In this document: positions 1-10,900 of the stretch, piece by piece
Layout: every line of letters begins with the position of its first letter
Numbering within the stretch: the first letter of the stretch is position 1
Source of the DNA: Petunia secreta
Taxonomy: Eukaryota; Streptophyta; Magnoliopsida; Solanales; Solanaceae
DNA length: 64,000 bases
Direction of reading: 5' to 3'
Assembly (NCBI GenBank): GCA_029990175.1
Contig: JARKIP010000030.1
Coordinates: 17,075,501-17,139,500, forward strand
Program-made: the position numbers and the translations under genes
The notes under the pieces: generated by a model
The model's database searches: none
The model's input: only the letters and a program-made list of their open reading frames with translations
What the model was told of the DNA's origin: nothing

Positions 1-2412
1 GACAGTTTACAACAATCAAGAACTCTCCATCATCCTTGCATTAATTTTTTCTTTTACTGTATTGATTTGGTACTATGATCCATATATTTATCCTCTGTAA
101 TATCAGGAATGCTTGATATAACATGGCCTTGCCTGACGTCAAACATTCATATGAAGATATCAGGTATGCGCTTTTTCTTTTATTATGTATTTATTTCTTT
201 TATTGTGAAATGGATTTTGCAATCAAAAACCTAAAATTCTTACTGAAATTCATTAGGTAATCTTCAACTCCACGATAATGCATTGATGTTATATCAAGTA
301 GAAAACAAATGAAAAGCCATCTGCTAACGGTATGGTCAAGTAACAAATTAACTCATACTGCTTGCTTGATCGAAGAAGTACAAATAATTTATAGAAGTAG
401 TAATTTTTATTTTGTATTTGTAATTATATTTATTTCTATAATTTGGTTGTTTACATGGAGGTTTGATTATCTGTGATTCACTAAATTACAACTAAATGGT
501 GTTTGACGGGGCTTAAGCTACAAACTGCTAATTTATTTCTTCTTATGTGTTTGTTTTCTTTGAATGTTAATACTCAATACATTATTTTAACAACTGACAC
601 ATGAACATCTGAATGATATCTTTGGGATTATCCTTTATTTAATTTTTGTATATCTTGAGATTCATATATTACTTCACTTTAATATCTTACCTGGTGCTCA
701 TATGAAGTAATTTTTAGTTGATTAGATTATACTTGGGTAAAATTGATCAATCTTTTAGGCCGAAGATATATTGGAATTTGCGTACTGTAGCCTATGCTAA
801 TAAGGACATTGTTATAGTAGAAGAAATTTTTATATGATAGCATTTACGAAGGCGAAACGCTCGGACACATAGAGTACAGTGCGATTAAGAGCGGAAGTAG
901 TTAAGTAATTATAGACTTTTAATATGTCAAAAACCTAAAATTAAGCCTACGTGTTGCAACCGAAAGTCTGTTTCTCTACGTGCCTCCTGCCTAATATAAT
1001 ATTTAATCAGAAAATATTTAATCAGAAACTGACTTTCATCGTTTCCTTTTTCTTCTTTCTTTGCAAATAAGACTTCTAATTCACCGAGATTTTTTGGGGG
1101 TACTTTCATGAACATAATTAAAGAGAGAAGAAATGGACAAGATTTTGAAGGCCTGGTATTATTATTCTTCCTATGTAACATTAATTAACGTTGTAGCTCA
1201 AGCAATGAGCATTTATGTCACTTGGGATGAAAGTTATCAGACAACTATCTGAATTTGCAACGGAAGCAAGCACGAGTGAGTCCCAATTTAGTATATTATC
1301 AATTGTAGATTTATGTATATTTTCCAAGAAGTTATACATTCTTTCAATTGAAAATTAAGAAGCATTATTAATTACACTTTGATTTCTGTTGCATCATAGA
1401 TTTGTTCACTTTTTATACATATGTTTTTTAAGTTTGTTCAACATTTTCTTATTATTTGATGCAATGATGGAGATGGAGATGAAGAAATACAATATTTATG
1501 TAGGATTTCAATGTTTCGATGACCAAGATGCTATAGGGTTTTCTCATGGGATCCACCAAGCACATATAGATCCAGCACAATCACCTTTGAAGAAAACGCT
1601 ACCATAAGTATGTGGATGGCTTTTTTGCATTTTTATTGTTAGATCTCATTTCTATGTGTTGATGAACCTGATGTAATTTGTGGACTTTTAATATCTCTGA
1701 TTAAGTTTTCATAACTTTAATAATATGACCAGCACATAATATGTAATTTTATTGATTCATGTAGGTAATTTCGATATGTAAAGTTGAAATATAACTTTTT
1801 ATGTCAAAAAATAAAAGAGAGAAATTGTTGATTCTGCATGTAATGCAAAATGAGGGTAGTGAATATGATGTTATAGATTATAGTTATTTTACTGCAAAAT
1901 ATTTTATATGCAAATTTTATCTTACTCTTTGTAGAAGTAAATATTGATCACAGCTTTAGTTACCAAAAAAAAAAAAAAAAAAATTGATCACAGTTTTGGG
2001 ATTTGAGGCATAGGTAATTGGTAACATATGTACTGTTAATGTGGATGGTGTCATGGCTATTATATATTCATCGAAAATACTGTGACTAACTTAATTAAGT
2101 GTTGTACCTGTAAGAACATTTTTCACTCATTGTGGATCGTTATTTCAATAGGAACATATACGCTCCATTGCTAACACACTGGAATTACTCAGATGGAGCA
2201 TATGGTGGAGGAACCAGCAGAAGGTTGTATTTGGAGGTTCCGTCTTAATTAGTATGAGATTTGATACTAAGATTGTACGTAAATTGGTTTTGGCATAATT
2301 ATTTTTTTATAGTACAACTTAGAAGCACATCAAGCTCTTAAATATATTAGAGCTCTAATGGAGAGAAGTGAAAGAAAAAGGGACGGAGGGAGTGATGTTT
2401 GCCTTTAGTTAT
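1..2412. other. AT-rich stretch, no recognisable gene
   Basis: Open frames here are short (up to about 84 codons), have low-complexity composition and match no family I recognise. I read both strands and saw no exon chain, tRNA or LTR end. The only structured item is the poly-A insertion at 1943-1993. A motif resembling a Stowaway end (GGACGGAGGGAGT near 2381-2393) has no partner. Confidence 0.5.
1943..1993. mobile_element. Minimal retroposition footprint (poly-A with flanking direct repeats)
   Basis: An 11-bp direct repeat, ATTGATCACAG, occurs at 1943-1953 and 1983-1993. Between the copies lie about 11 bases (CTTTAGTTACC) and a run of about 19 A (1965-1983). A target duplication bracketing a poly-A tail is what LINE-driven retroposition leaves. 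The cargo here is so short that it would be an extremely 5'-truncated insertion. Replication slippage or a filler insertion at break repair could give a similar picture. Confidence 0.35.
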
Positions 2413-2415
2413 AAA

Positions 2416-2443
2416 CTAGGGAACTGGCCCGCGCTAGCGCGGG
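2416..2443 (-). mobile_element. Helitron-like 3' terminus, reverse orientation
   Basis: Read on the minus strand there is a perfect 16-nt GC palindrome (CCCGCGCTAGCGCGGG, 2428-2443), eight spacer bases, then CTAG (2416-2419) followed by T. Plant Helitrons end in a GC-rich hairpin about 10 bases before CTRR and insert between A and T, and all of these are visible. I could not identify a 5' TC end, so the extent is unknown. The GC island stands out strongly in AT-rich surroundings. Confidence 0.5.
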
Positions 2444-5400
2444 TGTACGTGCACAATTTCCTATTCTATAGTAAATTTATAATTTATATTATCGTGAGTT
2501 CACTTTTATTGTCGTGTATATTGTTTATGTTGATAATTCTGCCAAACACTTTGCGCTGTCCTAAAACTAAAATATGACTGAACATTAATTTCACAAATTT
2601 TATGCAGAAAGATCAATATTTACACATCCATATTCTTTTCATGATTAATAAGGTATAAGGTCTTTGACAAAAAGAATTTGCGAAAATATTCAAAGTTAAA
2701 TATGACATAATTCGTTAAATTAGTATATGTGAACTTAATTGAGAACATCTAAAATAAATAATAAATAGCAATGCATTTACTGTTGATCTATAATCTCTAT
2801 TCAATATATTTTAATGTTCCAATTCCCAGCAACCCAACAGCACTAAATGTCTTCCGCCAGTGAAAAATGGAAGATGGAATGTGGATATGACATTGTAAAT
2901 ATCTTGTAATCATAGAAACTATTTAGAAAATTACTTCATTAACTCAATATTCTTACTAATATTTTTATTTGAAAGAATTGAGTTCTATGCTATGCGACTT
3001 TTCTAATTCTATTAACAATTTCTTCAAATAACTATAAGAGGTTTTGAAATCATCTTTATTATCTAAACTGAATGTTTAATATGCAGCCTAAACCAAAGCC
3101 ATATTAAATCAAATCGAGAGTTTTATATAGTACAGTCAAGTGGTACCAACGAAAATACTCCAAAATTTTAAAAAGAAATATCTAACTGAAAGTATAAAAG
3201 AAAGGATTGAGGCATGCCATGACGGATGGACCAAGAACAGAAAAAACATAGAGCAGCCAACAATCTTGGAGGAAAAAATCTATATTCAAGTTTTTTCTTC
3301 ATCTTTAATTTTTTTTCAAATTTCATAATGAACCATCCCTTTCATTAAAATACATAATAACTTTTCTTCCTCAAAATCATCAAACTATTCTAAATAGCGC
3401 AAATATAAAAAGTAATATGCTCGAGTATACAACTTCATCAAAAAGGGGTTGGCATGGGAGAGATAATGTACTTAGTTTTTTACGTCTAATTTTTCATGTT
3501 CTTCTTCTTCCTCTTTGCGGTCTTCATCAGTATTTGCTTTCTCATTTTCTTTTGTTCACCAACCTAAATAGATTATCCTGTCAAAATAATCAAATAAAAG
3601 AAACAAAATAAATTACATAGTCAAGAAATAAAAAAAATACAGTAACAAAGAAAAAGAAATTAAGAATGAAAATAAGTAGAAAAATTAAATTTAGCTAGGT
3701 GAGAAAGAAGAGGACTGGAGGTGAGATATACAATCAAAGGTGCAGACACACACATATATATACACAATGATTAAGGAATACCTTTCACATCCATATAATT
3801 ATCACATTCAATATATATTAAATTGATAAGAAATTAAGTTGGGAAAAAGAGTGAGTAACGTAAAGAAATTGGCGTTTTCTGATTTATTTATTAATGCTAA
3901 TTTTCCTATTAATTACCGTTAATTATATATATTAAGAAATATAGGAGGAGTAGTGATTTGTTTGGCCATGAATCCTTTTTATTGCATAATTATTCAATGG
4001 AAACTTTGCAACTGACCGTGAGAATTGAATGGTGCTCATATTCGCCAGTTCCTCTTCCTACCAGTATACTTTGAAAGTTGTAATTGATATCCACAACCCC
4101 CTTCCCTTAGTTAAGACTCTTAATTAGTATTTAATTAATAAATATTGCAATAGTTACTACATCAATGAATTCTTCTTGAAATGAGTAAAAAAGCCAAAAA
4201 CATGACTAAAAAGAAACCATTATTTTTTCTACTTTTTGATGAAATGGTGGTCATAGAGGCATGCCACATCACTCGTCTATGTTTCTCAATTAGAAGATAT
4301 ATAGATATAGATGTGTTTTCAATTTCTCACCAATTTCGAGAGAAAACACTCCCTTCACAATTTATATGAACCTGTATTGCTGTTTAAAGTAGCAGTCTAT
4401 TAAATTCATCATTGTTAATGACTTCAATTAGTATCTCAAAAATTTAAGAAAGGTGTTACTAATTTTTTTTATTAGAGATGATATTTCGTTTGCATCAATA
4501 TTTTTTTGTCTAATAGGATCGACAAGCGCACATATGCATGTTTCTAAAGTATTAAATAACTAAAATTTCAATGTGCTAATTTGCTAGAGTATATGGTAGA
4601 ATAAATTTATGTTTTGAAAATTCTTTCGGATGTACTGGATTTGGAGATCGAGCTCCTAATCTTTGTACTTAGTTGTTGACATTTATTTTGTAAATTTTAC
4701 ATAAAGTAAAGGAAGGCTTATTTATCAATTAATTATTGATACATGATAAAATAATATGTTTAATGACTTGATTTATTTTCTTGATTTTATTTTCTATTTC
4801 TTTTTGTGTATTCCCAAAATTTATCTCAACAAAAAAATTACATTAGTAACATGCTTTGATTGAGATTTAATTGGTTAAACAATGAAGTAGAAGTTGGGAA
4901 TTCTTGATTAATATTAACATACAACCAGTTATATGCCGCAATTAGAAACCTGTGAAATTGAATTACCAGCCCAGTAGCTTCTAAAGTGATATAAACTTCT
5001 ACAAATCCTTCATTCGAGTTGAATCTGCATATATAGTCCAGAAGAACTTGCCCGCCAATGTATTGAACAACAAATCATGCACATAAAGGTTAGCAGTACA
5101 CTTACTAGATTAAATAAAAGAAAAGGTTAATAGTACCTTAATACGGTTGACATTTGAAAGATCAATTAACTCTCTATATCATTGTCTGCTTGGTATTTGT
5201 ACTTCCAATAGTTTCTTATATTGGTGTGAGTGGTACAAATAAAATATAAATTCGTCATCCGGCTGAAATTCAAACCATTCCATCAAATATTTCAACATAT
5301 TTTAGAGCTAAAACTTCAATAGCCTTCTTAATGCGTGTCATTCATTAACCTATATTTATACATGAAACACAATATTTTAATCTTCAAACACCAAAAAATC

Positions 5401-5810
5401 GTTTACCATGTAAGATTTAGCTATTAAATTAAGCAAAGACAATTTTCTATCGATTTTTTTAATCTTTTTACTTAATCGTGATTTTTAAGAAAAGTCGAGT
5501 CAAATCGTTTATGTCATTTTGAAGAAAACATGTGTATTGGATAATAAATAAGAAAATAATTCAAGTTATTTGATGATTGATTTGCTTCCTTTAATTTCAT
5601 AGAACTTTTGTTAATAAGTACATGACATTAAGAAACAAGATGACAATTTAAAATTTGTTGACACAATACGATTTAACACCGGTTAGGCTGAGCTTATGAA
5701 AACTCTACATTTTGAAAAGTTTTTTTCTTTAAAAGTGATTTTCGAAACACTTCTGAAAAGTATACGTTTAGTGTATATACTTTATTTTTCTTTAGATATC
5801 GACATATTCA
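2444..5810. other. AT-rich stretch between two Helitron-like ends, no gene
   Basis: Open frames of about 60 codons at 3140-3328, 3417-3611 and 4181-4369 show no family signature. No RepHel-type helicase, RPA or gene fragment is recognisable on either strand. If the two flanking hairpins are Helitron ends, part of this DNA is probably non-autonomous Helitron body, read outward in both directions. Confidence 0.4.
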
Positions 5811-5837
5811 CCGTGCATCGCACGGGTACTATACTAG
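5811..5837 (+). mobile_element. Helitron-like 3' terminus, forward orientation
   Basis: A 6-bp stem (CCGTGC, loop ATC, GCACGG, 5811-5825) is followed by GTACTATA and CTAG (5834-5837), then T at 5838. This fits the plant Helitron 3' rule of a GC hairpin, a short spacer, CTRR and insertion before T. It faces away from the reverse-oriented end at 2416. The 5' end was not found. Confidence 0.55.
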
Positions 5838-6122
5838 TTGAACATTAACAACTATGTCTAATTATTTCTTTTTAATCATTTCTTTTTATGTTATATTTCC
5901 TTTTTCTTTTTCCTTTTTTTTTCCTTTCCCTTCGTGTCCATACCCCTCTCCATGGTTGATGTCCATTTTATACCAAGTGTGATGACATGATTTTGAAATG
6001 TTATCGCGAGCTCGTCATTACCAAACGTAATTTATATAAAACAAAGTGTAACTACATACCAATGTTTTAAAGGGAGTGGACATGAGGCAAGACGTTTTAC
6101 CTAATACCGAGCGAGACGTACG

Positions 6123-6440
6123 TGTTGAATCTCAAAAATTACCCCGAAAAGGATAAATTTCAGAATACCGACAGGATGGACTAACTCTTTTGGAGTTTTT
6201 AGAGTCGCCACCCAATTTAAGGAAAACAGGGAACCAATTTAGCAAATGCGTGCAAAAACTCCATTTTTATAAAAGACGGTCTTTTCAGAGATTCTAAGTA
6301 AGAGGTTTTATTAATTTCGGAAAAAGATTTTTAAGGAACTTCCGAAATTCTGTAAAATACGGTTAATCCGACAGGTTTCCAAATATTTACAAGTGCGCTT
6401 TTCTTTCGAAAGAATTATTTGAATAATAATAATAATAATG

Positions 6441-6478
<38 letters not shown>

Positions 6479-8630
6479 CAATTAAATAAAAAACTTATTT
6501 GCAAAATATATATTTTACTTGCACGCATTTGCTAACATGAGCCCAATTAAATAACGACTTCACAATAAAAGGCAATGAACATAAAGTAAGGCAATATACA
6601 AACAATCAAATATTATTGATAAATAAAATATTTTACACATTTATTTGCATAAATATCCAAGGAAAGTAATGCAAAGTTAAAGATAGAACCGGGAAATTGA
6701 TCAACTCGCGGGAGCCTTGAATTTTCTAAAATTCCTAAGTCTTATTTCTGAATGCTCGGGTCCAAGTCAATGTATATCCACATTTGTAGGTTAGCCAAAC
6801 GCGTCCCCAAGTTGTTCGTGTCAAAATGTACCTCACAAAAATATATGAAAATTAAACTGGATTAGTACGATAATAAAGTGTAATAATTAATAAAAATAAA
6901 ATACTAAAAATAAAGTAATAAATTAATAATAATAATAGTAATAATATATAATAGTAGTAATAAACATAATAATAATAATAATAATAATAAAGGGGTTGTT
7001 TTTGCAAAATTTAGGCTCAGATTTGTATGGCGCGTCATGTAGAGGCTCGGGATGTTGGTACGGTTGCAAACACGGAGCCCGGGCCGTATTGCCATGCCAA
7101 GTAGCAAACCCACCACTCTATTCGACTTGATTTGTATTAATTTCATACATTTCATCATCGCCTTTTGCTTTAGGGACACGGGAACGGGACGGTTCAAGTG
7201 TAGTATCATGTTCAAATTAATCCCGAGGCCTCAGTACATGCATATGTATTTTTTCATTGGCCAGTGTAGTATCGGTTCAATATCAGTCCGTCAATTCTAA
7301 CGTATAGTATCTGTCAATTCCTTGTATAGCCGTCAAATCCTTATGCAGGCCTCAAGATAAATTGTTTTCATAGGCCATAAACACAGGATTGTGAAGCAGA
7401 ACAGTAGAAGAGTAACATCCAGGTATCAAAGCAACATCCAGGTCGTACGTCCATAAAGCAAACTAAACTCAATAACAAGGCATATCCAGATCAGTGTGGA
7501 CCATAGTAAACGCCTAAAAGAATGCCGTGACAACAAACTGATTGAACAAACAAACACCATCAGATATCCGACAAATCCTAATCACAGCGACCAAATCAAC
7601 AAGTCGGAGAGTTGTTCCGTTAAGGCAATGGTCCGACAAATCCCAATCACAGCGACCAAATCAACAAGTCGGAGAGTTGTTCCGTTAAGGCCATGGGAAA
7701 ATCGATAAATATTAAAGGGTAAACCATAGGACTAGAAATCTATTTGGGGGGGGGGGGGGGGCTTCACCGGTCAAGAAACTTGACTCGATTCCGGTGAGCA
7801 AAGCAGCAGAAACACAGTAAAGGAGGAGGGACCGCTTGCGAGTAGTGGCATCGCTGCGACCCCGAATGTTACAATTCAGATTCGACAACAGACGAAGGCA
7901 TCAAAGAAAAAAAAAGGAACCCAGTTCACCGGCGTTTGGTTTTCCGATGGTGGTGGCGATGGTGCTTTCACCACTACTCTGCCTCATCTTCTCTCACTGC
8001 TCTGAAGGTCCCCATACCCCGTTCTACTGCTACTCTCCCCGTTTCTGTTCAATTTTGTGTGTATGTCTACTATTCCTCGTGTGTGTGTGGAGTGTACAGT
8101 GTGCGAAGGAGAAGAGTAGCACTGCGTGTGGTGTAATGGGATGCTGATTTTTATGTGGGTGTGAAATTGGAGAGGAAGGAAGGGGTAGGTGGTAATGGGT
8201 GTCGTTTTTTTGTAGTGATGATGATGTATAGTGTGGATGTCTTTTTCAGATCTGATTTTTTAGTGTTATGTATGTAAATGATGAATAATGGGGTAGGATT
8301 TTTTGTGAGTGGGGAAGATGAATAGTGGTTGGGGGCTAGGGTTTTGGGATAAGTATGTATATATAGGTAGAGGATTTGCACAAATAGGCTAGTGCTTAGG
8401 GGGGAGCGGATTTGGCCACAATTTTAGAATTAATTAAAAAAAAATGAATGGGTTGCACGAGTGGGTTAAAATTGGTGGGATTTTGCAAATTTAGCACTTT
8501 TCTTTGAAACTACAATTGATCATCTTTTATTGTCGTTATTTTATTTAATTTTCAAATTAACCTCAATTATAAAATATTACCATAATTTATTAAATTTGAA
8601 AAAAATTCAGGACAAAATTGGGTGTCAACA
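6123..8630 (-). repeat. LTR (3' LTR in element orientation)
   Basis: This 2508-bp LTR pairs with 13774-16220. It starts TGTTGAATC on the plus strand and ends GTCAACA. It contains an expanded (AAT)n at 6422-6478, a second ATA-rich run near 6967-6991, a 65-bp tandem duplication at about 7567-7697 that is also present in the partner, and an uninterrupted run of 16 G at 7746-7761. Short open frames here (for example 7836-8147) recur in the partner LTR with sequence changes and are not likely to be coding. Confidence 0.85.
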
Positions 8631-8650
8631 GCTGCCCCTCTTTACCCGAA
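8631..8650 (-). other. Polypurine tract next to the 3' LTR
   Basis: On the minus strand the bases directly before TGTTGACA are GGTAAAGAGGGGCAGC, a purine-rich tract where plus-strand DNA synthesis would start. Its position at the LTR border confirms the minus orientation of the element. Confidence 0.7.
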
Positions 8651-9479
8651 AAGGATGAAAGAGTTTTTCAGGGTAAAGAAAGTTGACGTGAAAGCCAATT
8701 TTGTCACGGTAAAGCCAAGACTCTGATTCCTAGAATCAAAATGCGAGGCTTATGGATATGGCCGAGCTCCGTTCTCCGAGTTGCCTACATATCTCGGGCT
8801 GAAAGAGAATCAGGCCATATGTAGATCGACGCGATTTGAAAATCAAAGACGAGATAGTAACGACTACTCAAGCGCGGGAAAAGAGGCTTGTAATCACCCA
8901 AGTTATGAAGATGTGGTCGACGACACACCCATAAAGAGGAGTTTACACAAACATAGCTTCCACTGCATCTCGATAACCGAGCAATCTCGTCTTCAATCTC
9001 AAACCTCAGACTCTAGGGTTAACGAGAGACTTACCTCTAGAGTTGATGACTTATGCGGGTGCGATCCTTAAGGTCTCCATTGAAGAGTCTAGCTCATATC
9101 AACGATTGCCCCGGTTCATTGCTAAGAAAAGCTCCATGCTCCAAACACTGCTGCGGTGCTGCTAAAAATCCTGTAATAATCTCAATAAGCGGTAAGCGTG
9201 CAACTGCTAATAAACTGTAATAATTGGAATAAGAAATAGATAAAGTGATAAAATTATAAATGCGGGTTGCGGTAGCATCGATAAGTTCTTCCTTCGATCA
9301 ACTGACAAGTACTCCGCCCGGAGAACCTCTAAGCTGATCCTTATTCTGAAACAGTAAAGTAAGACAATAAGTAAAGCGAGAACGAATCGTAAAGTGCAAG
9401 GCTTTCATAAGATAAGTTGACTAACGAGACATAATATCTCAAGTCAACTTGGCTAATCTATATCCTACGCAGGTAACAT

Positions 9480-9575
9480 AACGTTCATTTATAAGGCGAA
9501 CGAGCCCAAAATATTCAATTATAAGGCGAATGAGCCTAAAACGTTCAATATAAGGTGAACGAGCCTAAATTTGAT
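9480..9575. repeat. About 32-bp tandem repeat, three copies
   Basis: The motif AACGTTCAATTATAAGGCGA followed by ACGAGCCTAA is repeated three times with small changes inside the LTR element interior. Tat/Ogre elements commonly carry such blocks between pol and the 3' LTR, which is where this block lies on the minus strand. Confidence 0.65.
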
Positions 9576-9756
9576 AGCAGCCTTCAGTTCTTATTGAATC
9601 TGATGTTCAATTTTTGTAAATTTAAAGTAAATGCATTAGAAAACGAGTGAATAATAAAGCAAAAGCTATAATGAAAAAAGGAAGAAATAAATTTGCGCTG
9701 CATATGCGACAAGGCGAATAATCTTTGAGAAACTGATGGTTGACGGTAGGAACAAT

Positions 9757-10185
9757 AACAAAAGAGCCTTCAATTGCCTATGATAGGCTTCATAATACGG
9801 CCTTCAATTGCTTATGGTAGGCTTCAAATGATAATGAGGTCCTCGCTTGCTCACGACAGACTTGATAATAAGACCCCTGATTGCTTACGGTAGGATCAAT
9901 AACAAAAGAGCCTTCAATTGCTTATGATAGGCTTCAAAATAAGGCCTCCAATTGCTTATGGTAGGCTTCAATGCTAATGAAGCCTTCGCTTGCTCACGAT
10001 AGACTTGATAATAAGACCTCCGATTACTTACGGTAGGATAAATAATAAAAGAGCCTTCAATTGCCTAGATAGGCTTCAGAATAAGGCCTCCAATTGCTTA
10101 TGGTAGGCTTCAATGCTAATGAAGTCTTCGCTTGCTCACGATAGACTCATAATAAGGCCCCCAATTGCTTACGGAAGGCATGACG
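9757..10185. repeat. About 143-bp compound tandem repeat, three copies
   Basis: Units begin at AAAGAGCCTTCAATTGC (about 9761, 9904 and 10047). Inside each unit a shorter motif (TCAATTGCTTATGGTAGGCT, TCGCTTGCTCACGATAGACT, TGATTGCTTACGGTAGGA) is itself repeated at about 45 bp, so this is a higher-order repeat. No coding frame is maintained across units. Confidence 0.7.
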
Positions 10186-10239
10186 TAATTTGTAAGTGCC
10201 AGGTGCAATATCTTTGATAAATTGTCTTCCCATCCACTG

Positions 10240-10900
10240 GCGAAGCAATAAAGCAAATGCGAAGGCATAGTGCAAAGCATTTTCAACAATCTTGACAAAT
10301 CAACTGGCAAGCCGGTCGGGCATGAAGCAAGGAGGGTCTTGGGGTTGATTGTCGAACAAATCAGCTGGCGAACCGGTCCGGCACGAAGCAAGGAGGGTCT
10401 CGGGACTGACCTATTAAGCTAAAAGTAAAGCGGGTCATAATATAAAGCAAGTGCAAAGTCATAATGAAAGCGAATGCAAAGCAATTTAGTGCGAAATGTA
10501 AAGCAACGCAAAAGCGATTTAGCGAGTCAACAGGCGTGAAAGTCCAACAAGAGAGAAGCCCCTCCTGGTGGTCAACCTGAAAAACGTAAAGCAAGGCATC
10601 AATTTTAAAGCAAGTGAAATGACATAATTTAAAGCAAGTGCAAAGAAAAGCAGTGCGGGAATGTAGAGTAATGCAAGAGCCATTTGGCGAATCAATAGGC
10701 GAGATAGTCTAACAAAGGGAATCCTCGTAGCCGATGGTCAACCTGAAAGAGTAAAGCAAGGCATTAATTTTAAAGCAAGTGTGAAGGCATAATTCGAAGT
10801 AAGTGCAAAGCAAAGTAGTGCAGAAATGTAGTCAGTACGATAGCCATTGATAAATCAATTGGCGAGACAATCCGGCAAGGATGGCCTTGTGTGGATTATA
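10240..10900. repeat. Degenerate tandem repeats rich in AAAGCAAGTGCAAAG
   Basis: Two sub-blocks are visible. Units with GCAAGGAGGGTCT occur at about 10328 and 10388. Longer units starting GTAAAGCAAGGCAT, at about 10585 and 10751, give a period near 167 bp. The block continues the repeat-rich interior of the LTR element. Confidence 0.55.

Noticed and set aside
2374..2396. Possible second Stowaway MITE end (GGGACGGAGGGAGT)
   Set aside because: No matching CTCCCTC end in inverted orientation and no TA target duplication nearby. At most a decayed single end.
7836..8147. 103-codon frame within the LTR, also seen in shortened form at 15524-15736
   Set aside because: It differs in start and frame between the two LTR copies and lies in a pyrimidine-rich segment. 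It is a shadow of LTR sequence.
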